Source: Tropicimonas sediminicola
GTDB lineage: Bacteria; Pseudomonadota; Alphaproteobacteria; Rhodobacterales; Rhodobacteraceae
Length of the DNA: 64,000 nt
Direction of reading: 5' to 3'
NCBI RefSeq assembly: GCF_900188335.1
Contig: NZ_FZOY01000005.1
Location: 62,001 to 126,000 of the forward strand
Shown: positions 19,052 to 28,204 of the stretch, in pieces
Position numbering within the stretch: the stretch's first letter is position 1
Layout of the letters: the number at the start of each line of letters is the position of its first letter
Notes under the pieces: generated by a model
Databases searched by the model: none
Seen by the model: only the letters and a program-made list of their open reading frames with translations
Told to the model about the DNA's origin: nothing
Position numbers and translations under genes: made by a program

Positions 19052-19235
19052 CTTCCGGTCCTCCGACATCCTGCGATCCACGCCGTGTCTATCCGCTACG
19101 CGGACCGGGGTCAGTATGATTTCGCCGGAACCGAATTGCAACCGGTTGCAAAATGATACGATTCGTGTCATCGTCGGTCGGGAGCGAGACAGGACCGCTC
19201 CGAAAATCATGAAAATGGAAATCTGGGAGGATACC
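19052..19235. promoter_or_regulatory. LacI operator and importer promoter region
   Basis: The intergenic region between the divergent LacI and sugar-binding-protein genes. It contains the perfect 16-base palindrome TTGCAACCGGTTGCAA at 19136-19151, identical to the core between iolD and iolG. A second, imperfect dyad (TGATACGATTCGTGTCA) follows directly. The position fits repression of the importer and autoregulation of the LacI gene. Confidence 0.8.
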
Positions 19236-20186
19236 ATGAAACGCAAGCTGACATCGCTGCTGATGGGCGCGGCCCTTGCCGTCGTACCCGTGGTGAGTGC
19301 GACGCTGGCATCGGCCGAGGGGGAGAAATACGTGCTGGTGAGCCATGCCCCCGACAGCGACAGCTGGTGGAACACGATCAAGAACGGCATCGCGCTCGCC
19401 GGCGAGCAGATGGGCGTCGAGGTCGAGTACCGCAACCCGCCGACCGGCGACCTCGCCGACATGGCGCGGATCATCGAGCAGGCGGCCGCGGCCGGCCCGA
19501 ACGGCATCATCACCACGCTGGCCGATTTCGACGTGCTCCAGGGCCCGATCAAGGCCGCGGTCGATTCCGGCATCGACGTCATCATCATGAACACCGGCAC
19601 GCCCGAGCAGGCGCGCGAGGTGGGAGCGCTGATGTATGTCGGCCAGCCCGAGTACGACGCGGGCCTCGCGGCGGGCATGCGCGCCAAGGACGACGGGGTG
19701 ACCTCGTTCCTCTGCGTCAACCACGCGATCCAGCAGCCGACCGTGGGCGAGCGCTGCCGGGGCTTCGCCGATGGGCTCGGCGTCGACCTCGGAGATTCGA
19801 TGCTCGACAGCGGCACCGACCCGGCCGAGATCAAGAACAAGGTCCTGGCGTACCTCTCGGCCAACCCCGAGACCGACGGCATCCTCACGCTCGGCCCGGT
19901 CTCGGCCGACCCGACCATCGCCGCGCTCGAGGAGAACGGCATGGCGGGCGACCTCTACTTCGGTACCTTTGACCTCGGCGACGAGATCGTGAAGGGCATC
20001 AAGGCCGGCGTGATCCAGTGGGGCATCGACCAGCAGCCCTTCCTGCAGGCCTACCTGCCGGTCGTGATCCTGACCAATTACCACCGTTACGGCGTGCTGC
20101 CGGGCAACAACATCAACTCCGGCCCCGGCTTCGTAACCGCCGACGGACTCGAGATGGTGGAGAAATTCGCCGGCGAGTATCGCTGA
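19236..20186 (+). CDS. Sugar ABC transporter substrate-binding protein (probable inositol)
   Basis: A 316-residue periplasmic binding protein of the ribose/galactose (CUT2) type. The signal peptide spans residues 1-28 (cleavage after ASA); mature sequence begins EGEKYVLVSHAPDSDSWWNT. The hinge and ligand segments GIDVIIMNTGTP, GQPEYDAGLAAG, FGTFDLGDEIVKGIKAG and IQWGIDQQPFLQAY are all classic. GGGAGGATACC precedes the ATG. It heads a three-gene importer operon adjacent to the LacI operator, which is the main reason to propose inositol as the substrate. Confidence 0.87.
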   Translation: MKRKLTSLLMGAALAVVPVVSATLASAEGEKYVLVSHAPDSDSWWNTIKNGIALAGEQMGVEVEYRNPPTGDLADMARIIEQAAAAGPNGIITTLADFDVLQGPIKAAVDSGIDVIIMNTGTPEQAREVGALMYVGQPEYDAGLAAGMRAKDDGVTSFLCVNHAIQQPTVGERCRGFADGLGVDLGDSMLDSGTDPAEIKNKVLAYLSANPETDGILTLGPVSADPTIAALEENGMAGDLYFGTFDLGDEIVKGIKAGVIQWGIDQQPFLQAYLPVVILTNYHRYGVLPGNNINSGPGFVTADGLEMVEKFAGEYR

Positions 20187-20198
20187 CGACCTCCCGGC

Positions 20199-20225
20199 AA
20201 GGGGGCGCCAGACCGGCGCCTCCTT
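20199..20225 (+). terminator. Hairpin between importer binding-protein and permease genes
   Basis: An 11-base-pair stem (AAGGGGGCGCC with GGCGCCTCCTT, one G-U pair) around an AGACC loop lies 13 bases after the binding-protein stop and 49 bases before the permease start. Partial termination or mRNA stabilisation would give excess binding protein, as proposed for the TRAP operon hairpin. Confidence 0.55.
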
Positions 20226-20274
20226 GTTCGCCGCTCACGCACCCCCCACACACGCATTCCAGAGGATCCGATCG

Positions 20275-21399
20275 ATGTCGGAGACACCCACCGTTGCCGT
20301 CACGGATGACGAGCGCGTCAAAGAGATGTCGGCCTTCCGCAAGGCCCTGATCCGCCCCGAACTCGGCGGCATCTGCGGAACCATCATCGTCTTCACCCTT
20401 TTCCTGCTGTTCGCCCACGACAGCGGCATGTTCAACAGCCAGGGCATCATGAACTGGTCCGTGGTCTCGGCCCAGTTCATGATCATCGCCGTCGGCGCCT
20501 GCCTGCTGATGATCGCCGGCGAGTTCGACCTCTCCGTCGGCTCGATGATCGGTTTCGCCGGCATGATGATCGCCATCTTCTCGGTCACCCTCGGCTGGCC
20601 GGTCTGGATGGCGATCCTCGTGACCTTCGCACTCTGTATCGCGATCGGCGCGCTCAACGGCTACATCGTCGTGCGCACCGGCCTGCCGAGCTTTATCGTC
20701 ACCCTCGCCCTGCTGTTCATCCTGCGCGGCTTCACGATCTACCTGCCACAGACCATCGAGCGGAAGACGATCATCGGCGGCGTCGCCGACGCGGCGCAGG
20801 GCGACTGGCTCGCCGCGCTGTTCGGCGGCAAGGTGCTGACCGGGCTGTTCTCCTGGCTCGGCGAGGCCGGGCTGATCGAGACCTTCGAGCGCGGCACCCG
20901 CGCCGGCCAGCCGGTGGTCGACGGCATCCCGATGCTGATCGTCTGGGCGCTCGGGCTGGTGGTCTTCGGCCACGTGCTGCTCACCCGCACCCGCTTCGGC
21001 AACTGGATCTACGCCTCCGGCGGCGACGCGCAGGCCGCGCGCTACGTCGGTGTGCCGGTGAACCGGGTGAAGATCCTGATGTTCATGTTCACCGCCTTCT
21101 GCGCCACCGTCTTCGCCACCTGCCAGGTCATGGAATTCGGCTCCGCCGGCGCCGACCGCGGCCTGCTCAAGGAGTTCGAGGCGATCATCGCGGTGGTGAT
21201 CGGCGGCGCGCTGCTCACCGGCGGCTACGGCTCGGTGATCGGGGCGGCGCTCGGCGCGCTGATCTTCGGCGTGGTCCAGCAGGGCCTGTTCTTCGCCGGG
21301 GTCGAAAGCTCCCTGTTCCGGGTGTTCCTCGGCATCATCCTGCTCTTCGCGGTGGTCCTGAACACCTACATCCGCCGCATGATCACCGGAGAACGTTGA
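20275..21399 (+). CDS. Sugar ABC transporter permease (RbsC/FrcC type)
   Basis: A 374-residue inner-membrane permease with about ten helices. The BPD_transp_2 family is indicated by [36 protein letters not shown], the [20 protein letters not shown] loop and [21 protein letters not shown] loop between helices (roughly residues 160-215) is longer than in RbsC and contains a [14 protein letters not shown] stretch. The start at 20275 was chosen because it gives the cytoplasmic tail seen in this subfamily; the 17 upstream in-frame codons lack a good ribosome site. The ATPase gene begins one base after its stop. Confidence 0.9.
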   Translation: MSETPTVAVTDDERVKEMSAFRKALIRPELGGICGTIIVFTLFLLFAHDSGMFNSQGIMNWSVVSAQFMIIAVGACLLMIAGEFDLSVGSMIGFAGMMIAIFSVTLGWPVWMAILVTFALCIAIGALNGYIVVRTGLPSFIVTLALLFILRGFTIYLPQTIERKTIIGGVADAAQGDWLAALFGGKVLTGLFSWLGEAGLIETFERGTRAGQPVVDGIPMLIVWALGLVVFGHVLLTRTRFGNWIYASGGDAQAARYVGVPVNRVKILMFMFTAFCATVFATCQVMEFGSAGADRGLLKEFEAIIAVVIGGALLTGGYGSVIGAALGALIFGVVQQGLFFAGVESSLFRVFLGIILLFAVVLNTYIRRMITGER

Positions 21400-21400
21400 G

Positions 21401-22189
21401 ATGAATCCCGAACACGCGCCTCTCATCGAGATGAAGAACATCGAGAAGCACTTCGGCTCGGTGATCGCGCTCGCCGGTGTCTCGGTCGAGATCTACCCCG
21501 GCGAATGCCACTGCCTGCTCGGCGACAACGGCGCCGGCAAGTCGACCTTCATCAAGACCATGTCCGGCGTGCACCGGCCAACCTCCGGGGAAATCCTCTT
21601 CGAAGGCCGGCCGATGCGCTTCGACGACCCGCGCGATGCCATCGAGGCCGGGATCGCCACGGTCTACCAGGATCTCGCGATGATCCCGCTGATGTCGGTC
21701 AGCCGGAACTTCTTCATGGGCAACGAGCCGCTCAAGAAGGTCGGGCCGCTGAAGTTCTTCGACCATGCGCTGGCCGCCGAGGTCACCATGTCGGAGATGC
21801 GCAAGATGGGCATCAACCTGCGCGGCCCCGACCAGGCCGTCGGCACCCTGTCGGGCGGCGAGCGGCAGACCGTGGCGATCGCCCGCGCGGTGCATTTCGG
21901 CGCCAAGGTCCTGATCCTCGACGAGCCGACCTCGGCGCTCGGAGTGCGGCAGACGGCGAACGTGCTGGCCACCATCGACAAGGTGCGCAAGCAGGGCATC
22001 GCCGTGGTCTTCATCACCCACAACGTCCGCCACGCGCTGGCGGTGGGAGACAGGTTCACCGTGCTCAACCGCGGCAAGACCCTCGGCACCGCCCAGAGGG
22101 GCCAGATCACGCCCGACGAGTTGCAGGACCTGATGGCCGGCGGGCAGGAGCTGGTTGCGCTGGAGGATTCCCTCGGCGGCACCGTCTGA
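21401..22189 (+). CDS. Sugar ABC transporter ATP-binding protein (single domain)
   Basis: A 262-residue ATPase with Walker [10 protein letters not shown], signature [15 protein letters not shown], Walker [13 protein letters not shown] and switch histidine in [10 protein letters not shown]. It has one nucleotide-binding domain, unlike the ~500-residue tandem RbsA/MglA proteins, so it resembles the FrcA class found in alphaproteobacteria and would work as a homodimer. It starts one base after the permease stop and ends the importer operon; a strong hairpin follows at 22256-22286. Confidence 0.9.
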   Translation: MNPEHAPLIEMKNIEKHFGSVIALAGVSVEIYPGECHCLLGDNGAGKSTFIKTMSGVHRPTSGEILFEGRPMRFDDPRDAIEAGIATVYQDLAMIPLMSVSRNFFMGNEPLKKVGPLKFFDHALAAEVTMSEMRKMGINLRGPDQAVGTLSGGERQTVAIARAVHFGAKVLILDEPTSALGVRQTANVLATIDKVRKQGIAVVFITHNVRHALAVGDRFTVLNRGKTLGTAQRGQITPDELQDLMAGGQELVALEDSLGGTV

Positions 22190-22255
22190 CCCCGGTCCGC
22201 CGCCGGCCGTCCCCGGTCCGCATGTCCGGCGCCGGCCGATCCCCGGATGACCCAA

Positions 22256-22286
22256 ACCCCGCGCGGTCGAAACCACCGCGCGGGGT
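22256..22286. terminator. Strong hairpin ending the inositol importer operon
   Basis: A perfect 12-base-pair stem (ACCCCGCGCGGT with ACCGCGCGGGGT) around a CGAAACC loop, 66 bases past the ATPase stop. No U-tract. The rest of the 22190-22453 gap shows no gene. Confidence 0.65.
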
Positions 22287-22453
22287 CAATGCGCCCAGCT
22301 GGAGCGCACCGTTGCCGCCTGACGCAACGGCATGGCCGGCCGGGCGACCACTTCGGGCTTCCCGGGCTTGCCGCCCCCGAGCCCGGCCCCCCAAACTGTC
22401 GCCAACGGCGCGTCCATTTCGCCGCCGATCATCCGACAGGTGGTTTCAACGCC

Positions 22454-23356
22454 ATGATTTTCATTCGCTTTGCCCTTTGTCTCCTGCTCGCCGCGTGGTC
22501 CGGTCCCGCGCTCGCATATTCAGTCAGCTACATGTCGGGCAGAACGATAGAGATGCCTGGTTTCGGGACGGTGAAATTCCGGGTGCTTGTGGATGAAACC
22601 ATTTATGGCGCGACTCCGCGTGCCATCGTCGCCGTGGATTCGGCTGGCCGGCTACTGGCCGTTACACCAGTCTCCGACTCCATGCGGATCGTTGCCCAAA
22701 CATGCGATGGCACCCGTGGCTGCATCGGCTACGACCCCTACCATGGCGTCGTGTATACCCCTGACCCAGTGGCATTTTCCCCCACCAAGATGCTGGAGAG
22801 GAATGGCCGGCCGGTGCTCTATCCCGATGACCTCGGCGAGCCCTACGGCTTCACGATGCACGAGGCCGCTTTCCTCGAGCGTCTCGCGTTCGACACGAAA
22901 CGCATCGCGGAAGTTTATCCACTAACGATCGTTTCGATACTTTGGCTGGCGTGCCTGTTCGTACCATTTCTCGGGTGGATAGGCAGAGTGTGCGCGAAGG
23001 AATCCGTCCTCGAGGTGGCCGTGGCCATGGTGGTGATGCTCTACTGGGCGCCGGCCTTCGCCTTTACGTTTCTGTGGTGGCTTATGGACCCCGGTTCAAA
23101 GCTCTCACTGTGTTTCCACATTCTTACCGCAGTCGTTCTGGCCTGGTGGCTCAGGCGGTTACGACTTCCGCCACGGCTGGCAAAGAACCTCTCGGTAATT
23201 GGTTTGACCCTGGCGACCATCATTCTGGTTCTGTCGTTTCCACTCTATTTCTGGGTTCTGATTCCCATCTCGTCCTCGCTGCTCCTGCTCATGGCGGGAC
23301 TCTTCACCGTCTTCGCCATGCGAATGTTGCTGCTGCCACGGCGCAGCGACGGCTAG
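22454..23356 (+). CDS. Hypothetical membrane protein with signal peptide
   Basis: A 300-residue protein I do not recognise. It starts with a signal peptide (residues 1-21, ending SGPALA), followed by a ~130-residue extracytoplasmic part with two cysteines (in AQTCDGTRGCIGYDPYHG) that could form a disulfide. From about residue 155 there are five or so hydrophobic helices (SILWLACLFVPFLGWIG onward). It stands alone between the importer operon and an NHL-repeat gene. Its base composition and codon use look less GC-rich than the flanking genes, and third positions are less uniformly G/C, so relatively recent acquisition is possible. Confidence 0.7.
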   Translation: MIFIRFALCLLLAAWSGPALAYSVSYMSGRTIEMPGFGTVKFRVLVDETIYGATPRAIVAVDSAGRLLAVTPVSDSMRIVAQTCDGTRGCIGYDPYHGVVYTPDPVAFSPTKMLERNGRPVLYPDDLGEPYGFTMHEAAFLERLAFDTKRIAEVYPLTIVSILWLACLFVPFLGWIGRVCAKESVLEVAVAMVVMLYWAPAFAFTFLWWLMDPGSKLSLCFHILTAVVLAWWLRRLRLPPRLAKNLSVIGLTLATIILVLSFPLYFWVLIPISSSLLLLMAGLFTVFAMRMLLLPRRSDG

Positions 23357-23403
23357 GCGCGGCTTCAACCGCAGGCTAGGCTGGGGCGACAGGGAGACGC
23401 GCG

Positions 23404-24282
23404 ATGACCTCACAGCCCAGCCACCTCGTGAAGGGCCTCTGCCTTGCGCTGCTGGCCGCCGTGCCCGCCGCCGCGCAGGAAGCCCCGGCCCCCTTCGCGA
23501 CCTTCGACAGCGCCAGCGAGCCGGTGCTGAACGACCCGCACGACCTCGCCTTCGGCCCCGACGGGCGGCTCTACGTGGCCGACAAGTTCGGCAGCCGCAT
23601 CGCCGTCTTCGACCCCGAGACGCTGGACCTGCTGGAGACCTTCGGCGACGGGCTGCTGCCCAACGTGCACGACATCTCCTTCGGGCTCGACGGGCGGGCC
23701 TATGTCGCCGTGACCGGCCTCGGCGCGGTCGCCATCTTCGACCTGAGCAGCGGCACGCCCGAGAGCCAGGGCCTGCTCGGCGCCTTCCCCCGCACCGAGG
23801 GCGCGCTCGCCCATTCCAACGGCCGGCTCTACGTCATGGCCTCCGGCACCGGCGTACTGATGGCCGTCGAGGGCGAGGAGGTGGTGGCCACGGCCGGCGG
23901 CATGCCCGGCGCGCATGACGTCGAAGAGGCGCCCGACGGCTCGATCTGGGTTGCCGACAACTTCAACCGCCGCCTCGTCCGCTTCTCGACGGAGCTGGAG
24001 CAGCTGCAGGTGCTCGACGCCCCGCACTACGGCTTCGTCGGCCCGCGCTACCTCGCCATCGACGATTTCGGCCAGCTCGTCGTCGCCGACCAGGACGCGC
24101 ACCGCGTGCTGCTGATCGACCCCGCGGCCGACCGCCTGCTCGGGGCCATCGGCACCGGAACCCCCGGCCTCGGCCCCAACCTTCTGGATGATCCCGAAGG
24201 CGTCGCCGTCCGCGGCAGCACCTATTACTTCGCCGACAGCGACAACAACCGGATCGTCAAATACGTCGTCGTGCTGAACTAG
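23404..24282 (+). CDS. Secreted NHL-repeat/beta-propeller protein
   Basis: A 292-residue protein with a signal peptide (about residues 1-24, ending AAAQ) and repeated NHL/SMP-30-like blades: DPHDLAFGPDGRLYVADKFG, VHDISFGLDGRAYVAVTGLG, AHDVEEAPDGSIWVADNFNR, PRYLAIDDFGQLVVADQDAH and DPEGVAVRGSTYYFADSDNN. Such propellers serve as lactonase-like enzymes or as binding scaffolds in the periplasm. No catalytic set can be assigned here. The gene has a GGGAGACGCGCG leader ribosome site and seems monocistronic; the convergent HU terminator lies just downstream. Confidence 0.8.
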   Translation: MTSQPSHLVKGLCLALLAAVPAAAQEAPAPFATFDSASEPVLNDPHDLAFGPDGRLYVADKFGSRIAVFDPETLDLLETFGDGLLPNVHDISFGLDGRAYVAVTGLGAVAIFDLSSGTPESQGLLGAFPRTEGALAHSNGRLYVMASGTGVLMAVEGEEVVATAGGMPGAHDVEEAPDGSIWVADNFNRRLVRFSTELEQLQVLDAPHYGFVGPRYLAIDDFGQLVVADQDAHRVLLIDPAADRLLGAIGTGTPGLGPNLLDDPEGVAVRGSTYYFADSDNNRIVKYVVVLN

Positions 24283-24326
24283 GCCCCCTGAACCGGGCCC
24301 CGACGGGCCGCCGCCATCGACGCAAC

Positions 24327-24355
24327 AAAAAAGGGTCGCCCCGCGGGACGACCCT
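24327..24355 (-). terminator. Rho-independent terminator of the HU gene
   Basis: Read on the minus strand, an AGGGTCG/CGACCCT stem closed around a CCCGCGGG-rich loop is followed by six uridines (A-run at 24327-24332 on the plus strand). It lies 30 bases past the HU stop and is the clearest intrinsic terminator in the window. Confidence 0.8.
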
Positions 24356-24384
24356 GTCACACAAACAGCGAAGTGGTCGACGGA

Positions 24385-24675
24385 TCAGCCGTTCACCGAA
24401 TCCTTCAGCGCCTTCGCGATCGTCATCTTGACGACCTTGTCGGCTTCCTTGTCGATCATCTCGCCGGTGGCAGGGTTGCGCACCTGGCGAGCCGGACGCT
24501 CGCGGCAGAAGATCTTGCCAACGCCGGGCAGGGTCACCGCGCCGCCATTGGCGACTTCGCTGGTGATGATGCCGGTCACGGCGTCGAGCGCGGAGGTGGC
24601 GGTTTTCTTGTCGGCGTCCATCGCCTCGGCAATGGCGGCGACAAGCTGGGTCTTGGTCATCGGTTTGGTGGCCAT
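24385..24675 (-). CDS. HU family DNA-binding protein
   Basis: A 96-residue nucleoid protein. The N-terminal helices MTKTQLVAAIAEAMDADKKT and the DNA-binding arm region RERPARQVRNPATGEMID (with the proline-bearing RNPATG) define the HU/IHF fold, and the C-terminal KMTIAKALKDSVNG completes it. HU compacts and bends DNA without strict sequence specificity. A GAGGAG ribosome site precedes the ATG at 24675, and a canonical terminator follows. It stands alone as a single-gene transcript. Confidence 0.93.
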   Translation of the reverse strand: MATKPMTKTQLVAAIAEAMDADKKTATSALDAVTGIITSEVANGGAVTLPGVGKIFCRERPARQVRNPATGEMIDKEADKVVKMTIAKALKDSVNG

Positions 24676-24806
24676 GTATGGTCTCCTCGTTGTTGCCCTT
24701 TGTCTTGGGGCTTATTCGGCTGATTCTACGCCATGTTGTCTCAGCTCACAACGTTTTGTGGTCACGAGCGCAAGAAAACAAGGGGTTTTGTTACGATTAC
24801 TCCAAG

Positions 24807-26291
24807 TCAGAGGAAGGCTGTTTCCTCGAAACTCCGCAATTTCCGCGAATGCAGCCGTTCCAGCGGCATCTCGCGAAGCAGTTCCATGGCTCGTATCCCG
24901 ATCAGCAGGTGGCGTGCAACCTGTGTTTTATAGAAAGCCGAGGCCATGCCGGGCAGTTTCAGCTCCCCATGCAGCGGCTTGTCGGAGACGCAGAGCAGCG
25001 TGCCATAGGGCACCCGGAAGCGGAATCCGTTGGCCGCGATGGTGGCGCTCTCCATGTCGAGCGCGATGGCCCGCGACTGGCTCAGCCGCTGCACCGGCCC
25101 GGACTGGTCGCGCAGCTCCCAGTTGCGGTTGTCGACCGTGGCCACGGTGCCTGTGCGCATGATCCGCTTGAGCTCGTAGCCCTCGAGCTGCGTGACCTCT
25201 TCGACCGCGTCCTCCAGCGCCACCTGCACCTCCGCGAGCGCCGGGATCGGCACCCAGACGGGCAGGTCGTCGTCCAGCACCTTGTCCTCGCGCAGATAGG
25301 CGTGGGCCAGCACGAAATCCCCGAGCGCCTGCGTGTTCCTCAGCCCCGCGCAATGGCCGACCATCAGCCAGACATGCGGCCGCAGCACGGCGATATGGTC
25401 CGTCGCGGTCTTGGCGTTGGAAGGGCCGACGCCGATGTTGACCAGCGTGATCCCGCCGCCGTTCGCGCGCTTCAGGTGATAGGTCGGCATCTGAGGCAGC
25501 TTGGCCGGCGGCGGCATCTCCGCATCGGCCTCGGTGATCTCCACGTTGCCGGGGCCGACAAAGGCGTCGTAGCCGCTCTCCGGGTCGGCCAGCGCCGCTC
25601 GGGCATAGGCCTCGAACTCCTCGACGTAGAACTGGTAGTTGGTGAACAGCACGTGGTTCTGGAAATGCTCCGGCACCGTCGCCGTGTAATGGCTGAGCCG
25701 GGCGAGCGAGTAATCCACCCGCTGCGCGGTGAAGGGCGCCAGCGCCCGCGCGCCGTCCTCGTAGACGAAATCGTAGCCGTTCACGATGCTGTCGTGGGTC
25801 GTCGACAGGTCCGGCACGTCGAAGACATCGCGCAGCTGGAACTGCATCGCGCCCTCTTGCGGCACCGCCAGGCTGGCGTCGTTCAGCACCGCGAAATGCA
25901 CCGGGATCGGCGTGTCCGAGGCGCCGATCATCACCGGCACCTTGTGGGTCTCGATCAGCAGGCCGATCTGCTGGCGCAGGTAGGAGCGGAACAGGTCCGG
26001 CCGGGTGACGGTGGTCGAATAGGTGCCCGGCTCCGGCACATGGCCGAAGGCCAGCCGCGAGTCGACCGGGGCAAAGCTCGTCGTGGTCAGCCGGATCTCG
26101 GGGTAGAAGGCCCGGTAGCGGTGCTCCGGCTGGCCGTTGTGGATCACCTCGCCGAACTTCTCCGCCAGGAAGCTGGTCGCAAGGTCGTAGAGCTCGATCA
26201 GCCGGTCGACCGCCGCCGCCGCGTCGTCGAACATCTCCGCCTTCGGCAGCTCCGGGGTGATCACCGGGATCACGCGTCCATACCTGTTCAT
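24807..26291 (-). CDS. amn: AMP nucleosidase
   Basis: A 494-residue enzyme hydrolysing AMP to adenine and ribose 5-phosphate. The N-terminal AMP-nucleosidase domain (EHRYRAFYPEIRLTT) and the C-terminal purine-phosphorylase-like domain are both visible; the latter shows GGGITLVNIGVGPSNAKTAT, WLMVGHCAGLRNTQ and the base-binding ALDMESATIAANGFRF containing the catalytic DMES. The length equals that of E. coli Amn (484). The start at 26291 overlaps the stop of the adenine deaminase gene as ATGA, so the two enzymes are made together: AMP to adenine to hypoxanthine. Confidence 0.93.
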   Translation of the reverse strand: MNRYGRVIPVITPELPKAEMFDDAAAAVDRLIELYDLATSFLAEKFGEVIHNGQPEHRYRAFYPEIRLTTTSFAPVDSRLAFGHVPEPGTYSTTVTRPDLFRSYLRQQIGLLIETHKVPVMIGASDTPIPVHFAVLNDASLAVPQEGAMQFQLRDVFDVPDLSTTHDSIVNGYDFVYEDGARALAPFTAQRVDYSLARLSHYTATVPEHFQNHVLFTNYQFYVEEFEAYARAALADPESGYDAFVGPGNVEITEADAEMPPPAKLPQMPTYHLKRANGGGITLVNIGVGPSNAKTATDHIAVLRPHVWLMVGHCAGLRNTQALGDFVLAHAYLREDKVLDDDLPVWVPIPALAEVQVALEDAVEEVTQLEGYELKRIMRTGTVATVDNRNWELRDQSGPVQRLSQSRAIALDMESATIAANGFRFRVPYGTLLCVSDKPLHGELKLPGMASAFYKTQVARHLLIGIRAMELLREMPLERLHSRKLRSFEETAFL

Positions 26292-28093
26292 GTCAGCACC
26301 TCCTCGATCACCGGCACGACCTCGAAGCGGGTCACGTCCACCAGTCCCTTGTCCGAGATCCGCAACTCCGGAATCACCACCAGCGCCAGCAGCGAATGCT
26401 GCATGTAGGCGTTGTTGAGCGTGCAGCCCGCGTCCCGCATCGCCTCGCCCAGGGCCTCGGCCTTCGCCGCCACGCTCTGCGCGAGGTCGTCCGACATCAG
26501 CCCGGCGATCGGCAGCTCCACCAGCGCCTTCTCCTCGCCATCCGCGTAGAGCACCACGCCGCCGCCGACCTCGGCCAGCCGGTTTGCCGCCAGCGCCATC
26601 TGCGCCCGGTCGGTGCCCACGACGATCATGTGGTGGCTGTCATGCGCCACGGTCGAGGCCATCGCCATCGGCCCTTCGTAGCCGAAACCCTGCACGAAGG
26701 CGTTGGTCACGCCCCCGGTACCCCGGTGCCGCTCGACCAGCGCGATCTGGCAGATCTCGCCCGTCGCCTCCACCAGGCCCTCCGAGACCGGCAGGTCGGC
26801 GGAGAGCGCCTTGGTCGGCGCCTGGTTCTCGATCACCCCGATTACCCGGGCGCGCACGTGGTTCGCCCCCTCCGGCGCCGCGATCTCGAAATCCTCTGCC
26901 CCGAGCGGCTTGCCGAGCCGCACCGAGGCCCGCGCCGCCTCCGGCCAGTCGATATGCGGGCAATCCACCAGGATCCTGCCATCCTCGGCCACCACCTGGC
27001 CGCGCGCGATCACCGTCTCGATCGGCAGCGCCCGCAGGTCCGGCGACAGGATCACGTCCGCCCGCCGCCCCGGCGCGATCGAGCCCAGCTCCCGTTCCAG
27101 CCCGAAATGCGCCGCCGTGTTCACCGTCGCCATCTGCAGCGCCACCAGCGGGTCGCAGCCGCACTCGATGGCGTGCCGCACCACCCGGTTCATGTGCCCG
27201 TCGTTGACCAGCGTGCCGGAATGGCAATCGTCCGTGCACAGGATGAAGTTCCGCGGGTCGAGCCCCTTTTCCGTCACCGCCGTGATCTGGCTCTCCACGT
27301 CGTACCAGGCCGAGCCCAGCCGCAGCATCGCCCGCATCCCCTGGCGGACCCGCGCCACGGCGTCGGATTCCTTGGTGCCCTCGTGATCGTCCGCCGGCCC
27401 GCCGGCGGCATAGGCATGGAAGGCCGGACCGAGGTCTGGCGAGGCGTAATGCCCGCCCACCGTCTTGCCTGCCGCCTGCGTCGCCGCCATCTCGGCCAGC
27501 ATCTGCGGATCGCCCGCGACCACGCCGGGAAAGTTCATCATCTCGCCCAGCCCGATGATCCCCGGCCAGTCCATCGCCTCCGCCACGTCCTCGGCCGTGA
27601 TCTCGAACCCGGTGGTCTCCAGCCCCGGCGCCGACGGCGCGCAGCTCGGCATCTGGGTGTATATGTTCACCGGCTGCAGCAGCGCCTCGTCATGCATCAG
27701 CCGCACGCCCTCCAGCCCGAGCACGTTGGCGATCTCGTGCGGGTCGGTGAACATCGTCGTCGTGCCGTGCGGGATCACCGCGCGGGCGAACTCCGCCGGC
27801 GTCAGCATCCCGCTCTCGATATGCATGTGCCCGTCGCAGAGCCCGGGCAGCATGTAGCGCCCCTCGGCCTCGATCACCTGCGTCCGGTCGCCGATGCAAT
27901 GGCCCGCATCCGGCCCGACATAGGCAATCCGCCCGTCGGCAATGGCGATGTCATGGTCCGGCAGCAGCTCCCGGCTCTGCACGTTCACCCAGATACCCTG
28001 GCGGATGACCATGTCGGCGCTATCGCGGCCCGCGGCCACGGCGATCAGGCGGGGGGCCGCGTCGGCCCAGCTTTTCAATGAAGGTCTCGTCAT
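26288..28093 (-). CDS. ade: Adenine deaminase
   Basis: A 601-residue amidohydrolase-superfamily adenine deaminase converting adenine to hypoxanthine and ammonia. Metal-binding motifs include GLCDGHMHIESGML, TDPHEIANV, the HYASPDLG segment and CTDDCHSGTLVNDGHM. The Ade-specific C-terminal domain (VAHDSHHMIVVGT and TLNNAYMQHSLLAL) confirms this subgroup over other amidohydrolases. The ATG at 28093 was chosen over one 13 codons upstream, because AAGGGTGG lies before it. It is the first gene of the amn operon. Confidence 0.92.
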   Translation of the reverse strand: MTRPSLKSWADAAPRLIAVAAGRDSADMVIRQGIWVNVQSRELLPDHDIAIADGRIAYVGPDAGHCIGDRTQVIEAEGRYMLPGLCDGHMHIESGMLTPAEFARAVIPHGTTTMFTDPHEIANVLGLEGVRLMHDEALLQPVNIYTQMPSCAPSAPGLETTGFEITAEDVAEAMDWPGIIGLGEMMNFPGVVAGDPQMLAEMAATQAAGKTVGGHYASPDLGPAFHAYAAGGPADDHEGTKESDAVARVRQGMRAMLRLGSAWYDVESQITAVTEKGLDPRNFILCTDDCHSGTLVNDGHMNRVVRHAIECGCDPLVALQMATVNTAAHFGLERELGSIAPGRRADVILSPDLRALPIETVIARGQVVAEDGRILVDCPHIDWPEAARASVRLGKPLGAEDFEIAAPEGANHVRARVIGVIENQAPTKALSADLPVSEGLVEATGEICQIALVERHRGTGGVTNAFVQGFGYEGPMAMASTVAHDSHHMIVVGTDRAQMALAANRLAEVGGGVVLYADGEEKALVELPIAGLMSDDLAQSVAAKAEALGEAMRDAGCTLNNAYMQHSLLALVVIPELRISDKGLVDVTRFEVVPVIEEVLT

Positions 28094-28204
28094 GCGCCAC
28101 CCTTTCCCGGTTTTTTCGCCGATGCAAGCCATGCTCTGGGGGCTGGCATCCGGTCGCGCATCATGCGCCTATCGGGATGACACCCAAACGACAGCGGGGC
28201 CGAT

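Noticed and set aside
26396-28081. Plus-strand frame opposite ade
   Set aside because: Composition (arginine/histidine-rich) is that of an antisense shadow, whereas the minus strand has complete adenine deaminase motifs.
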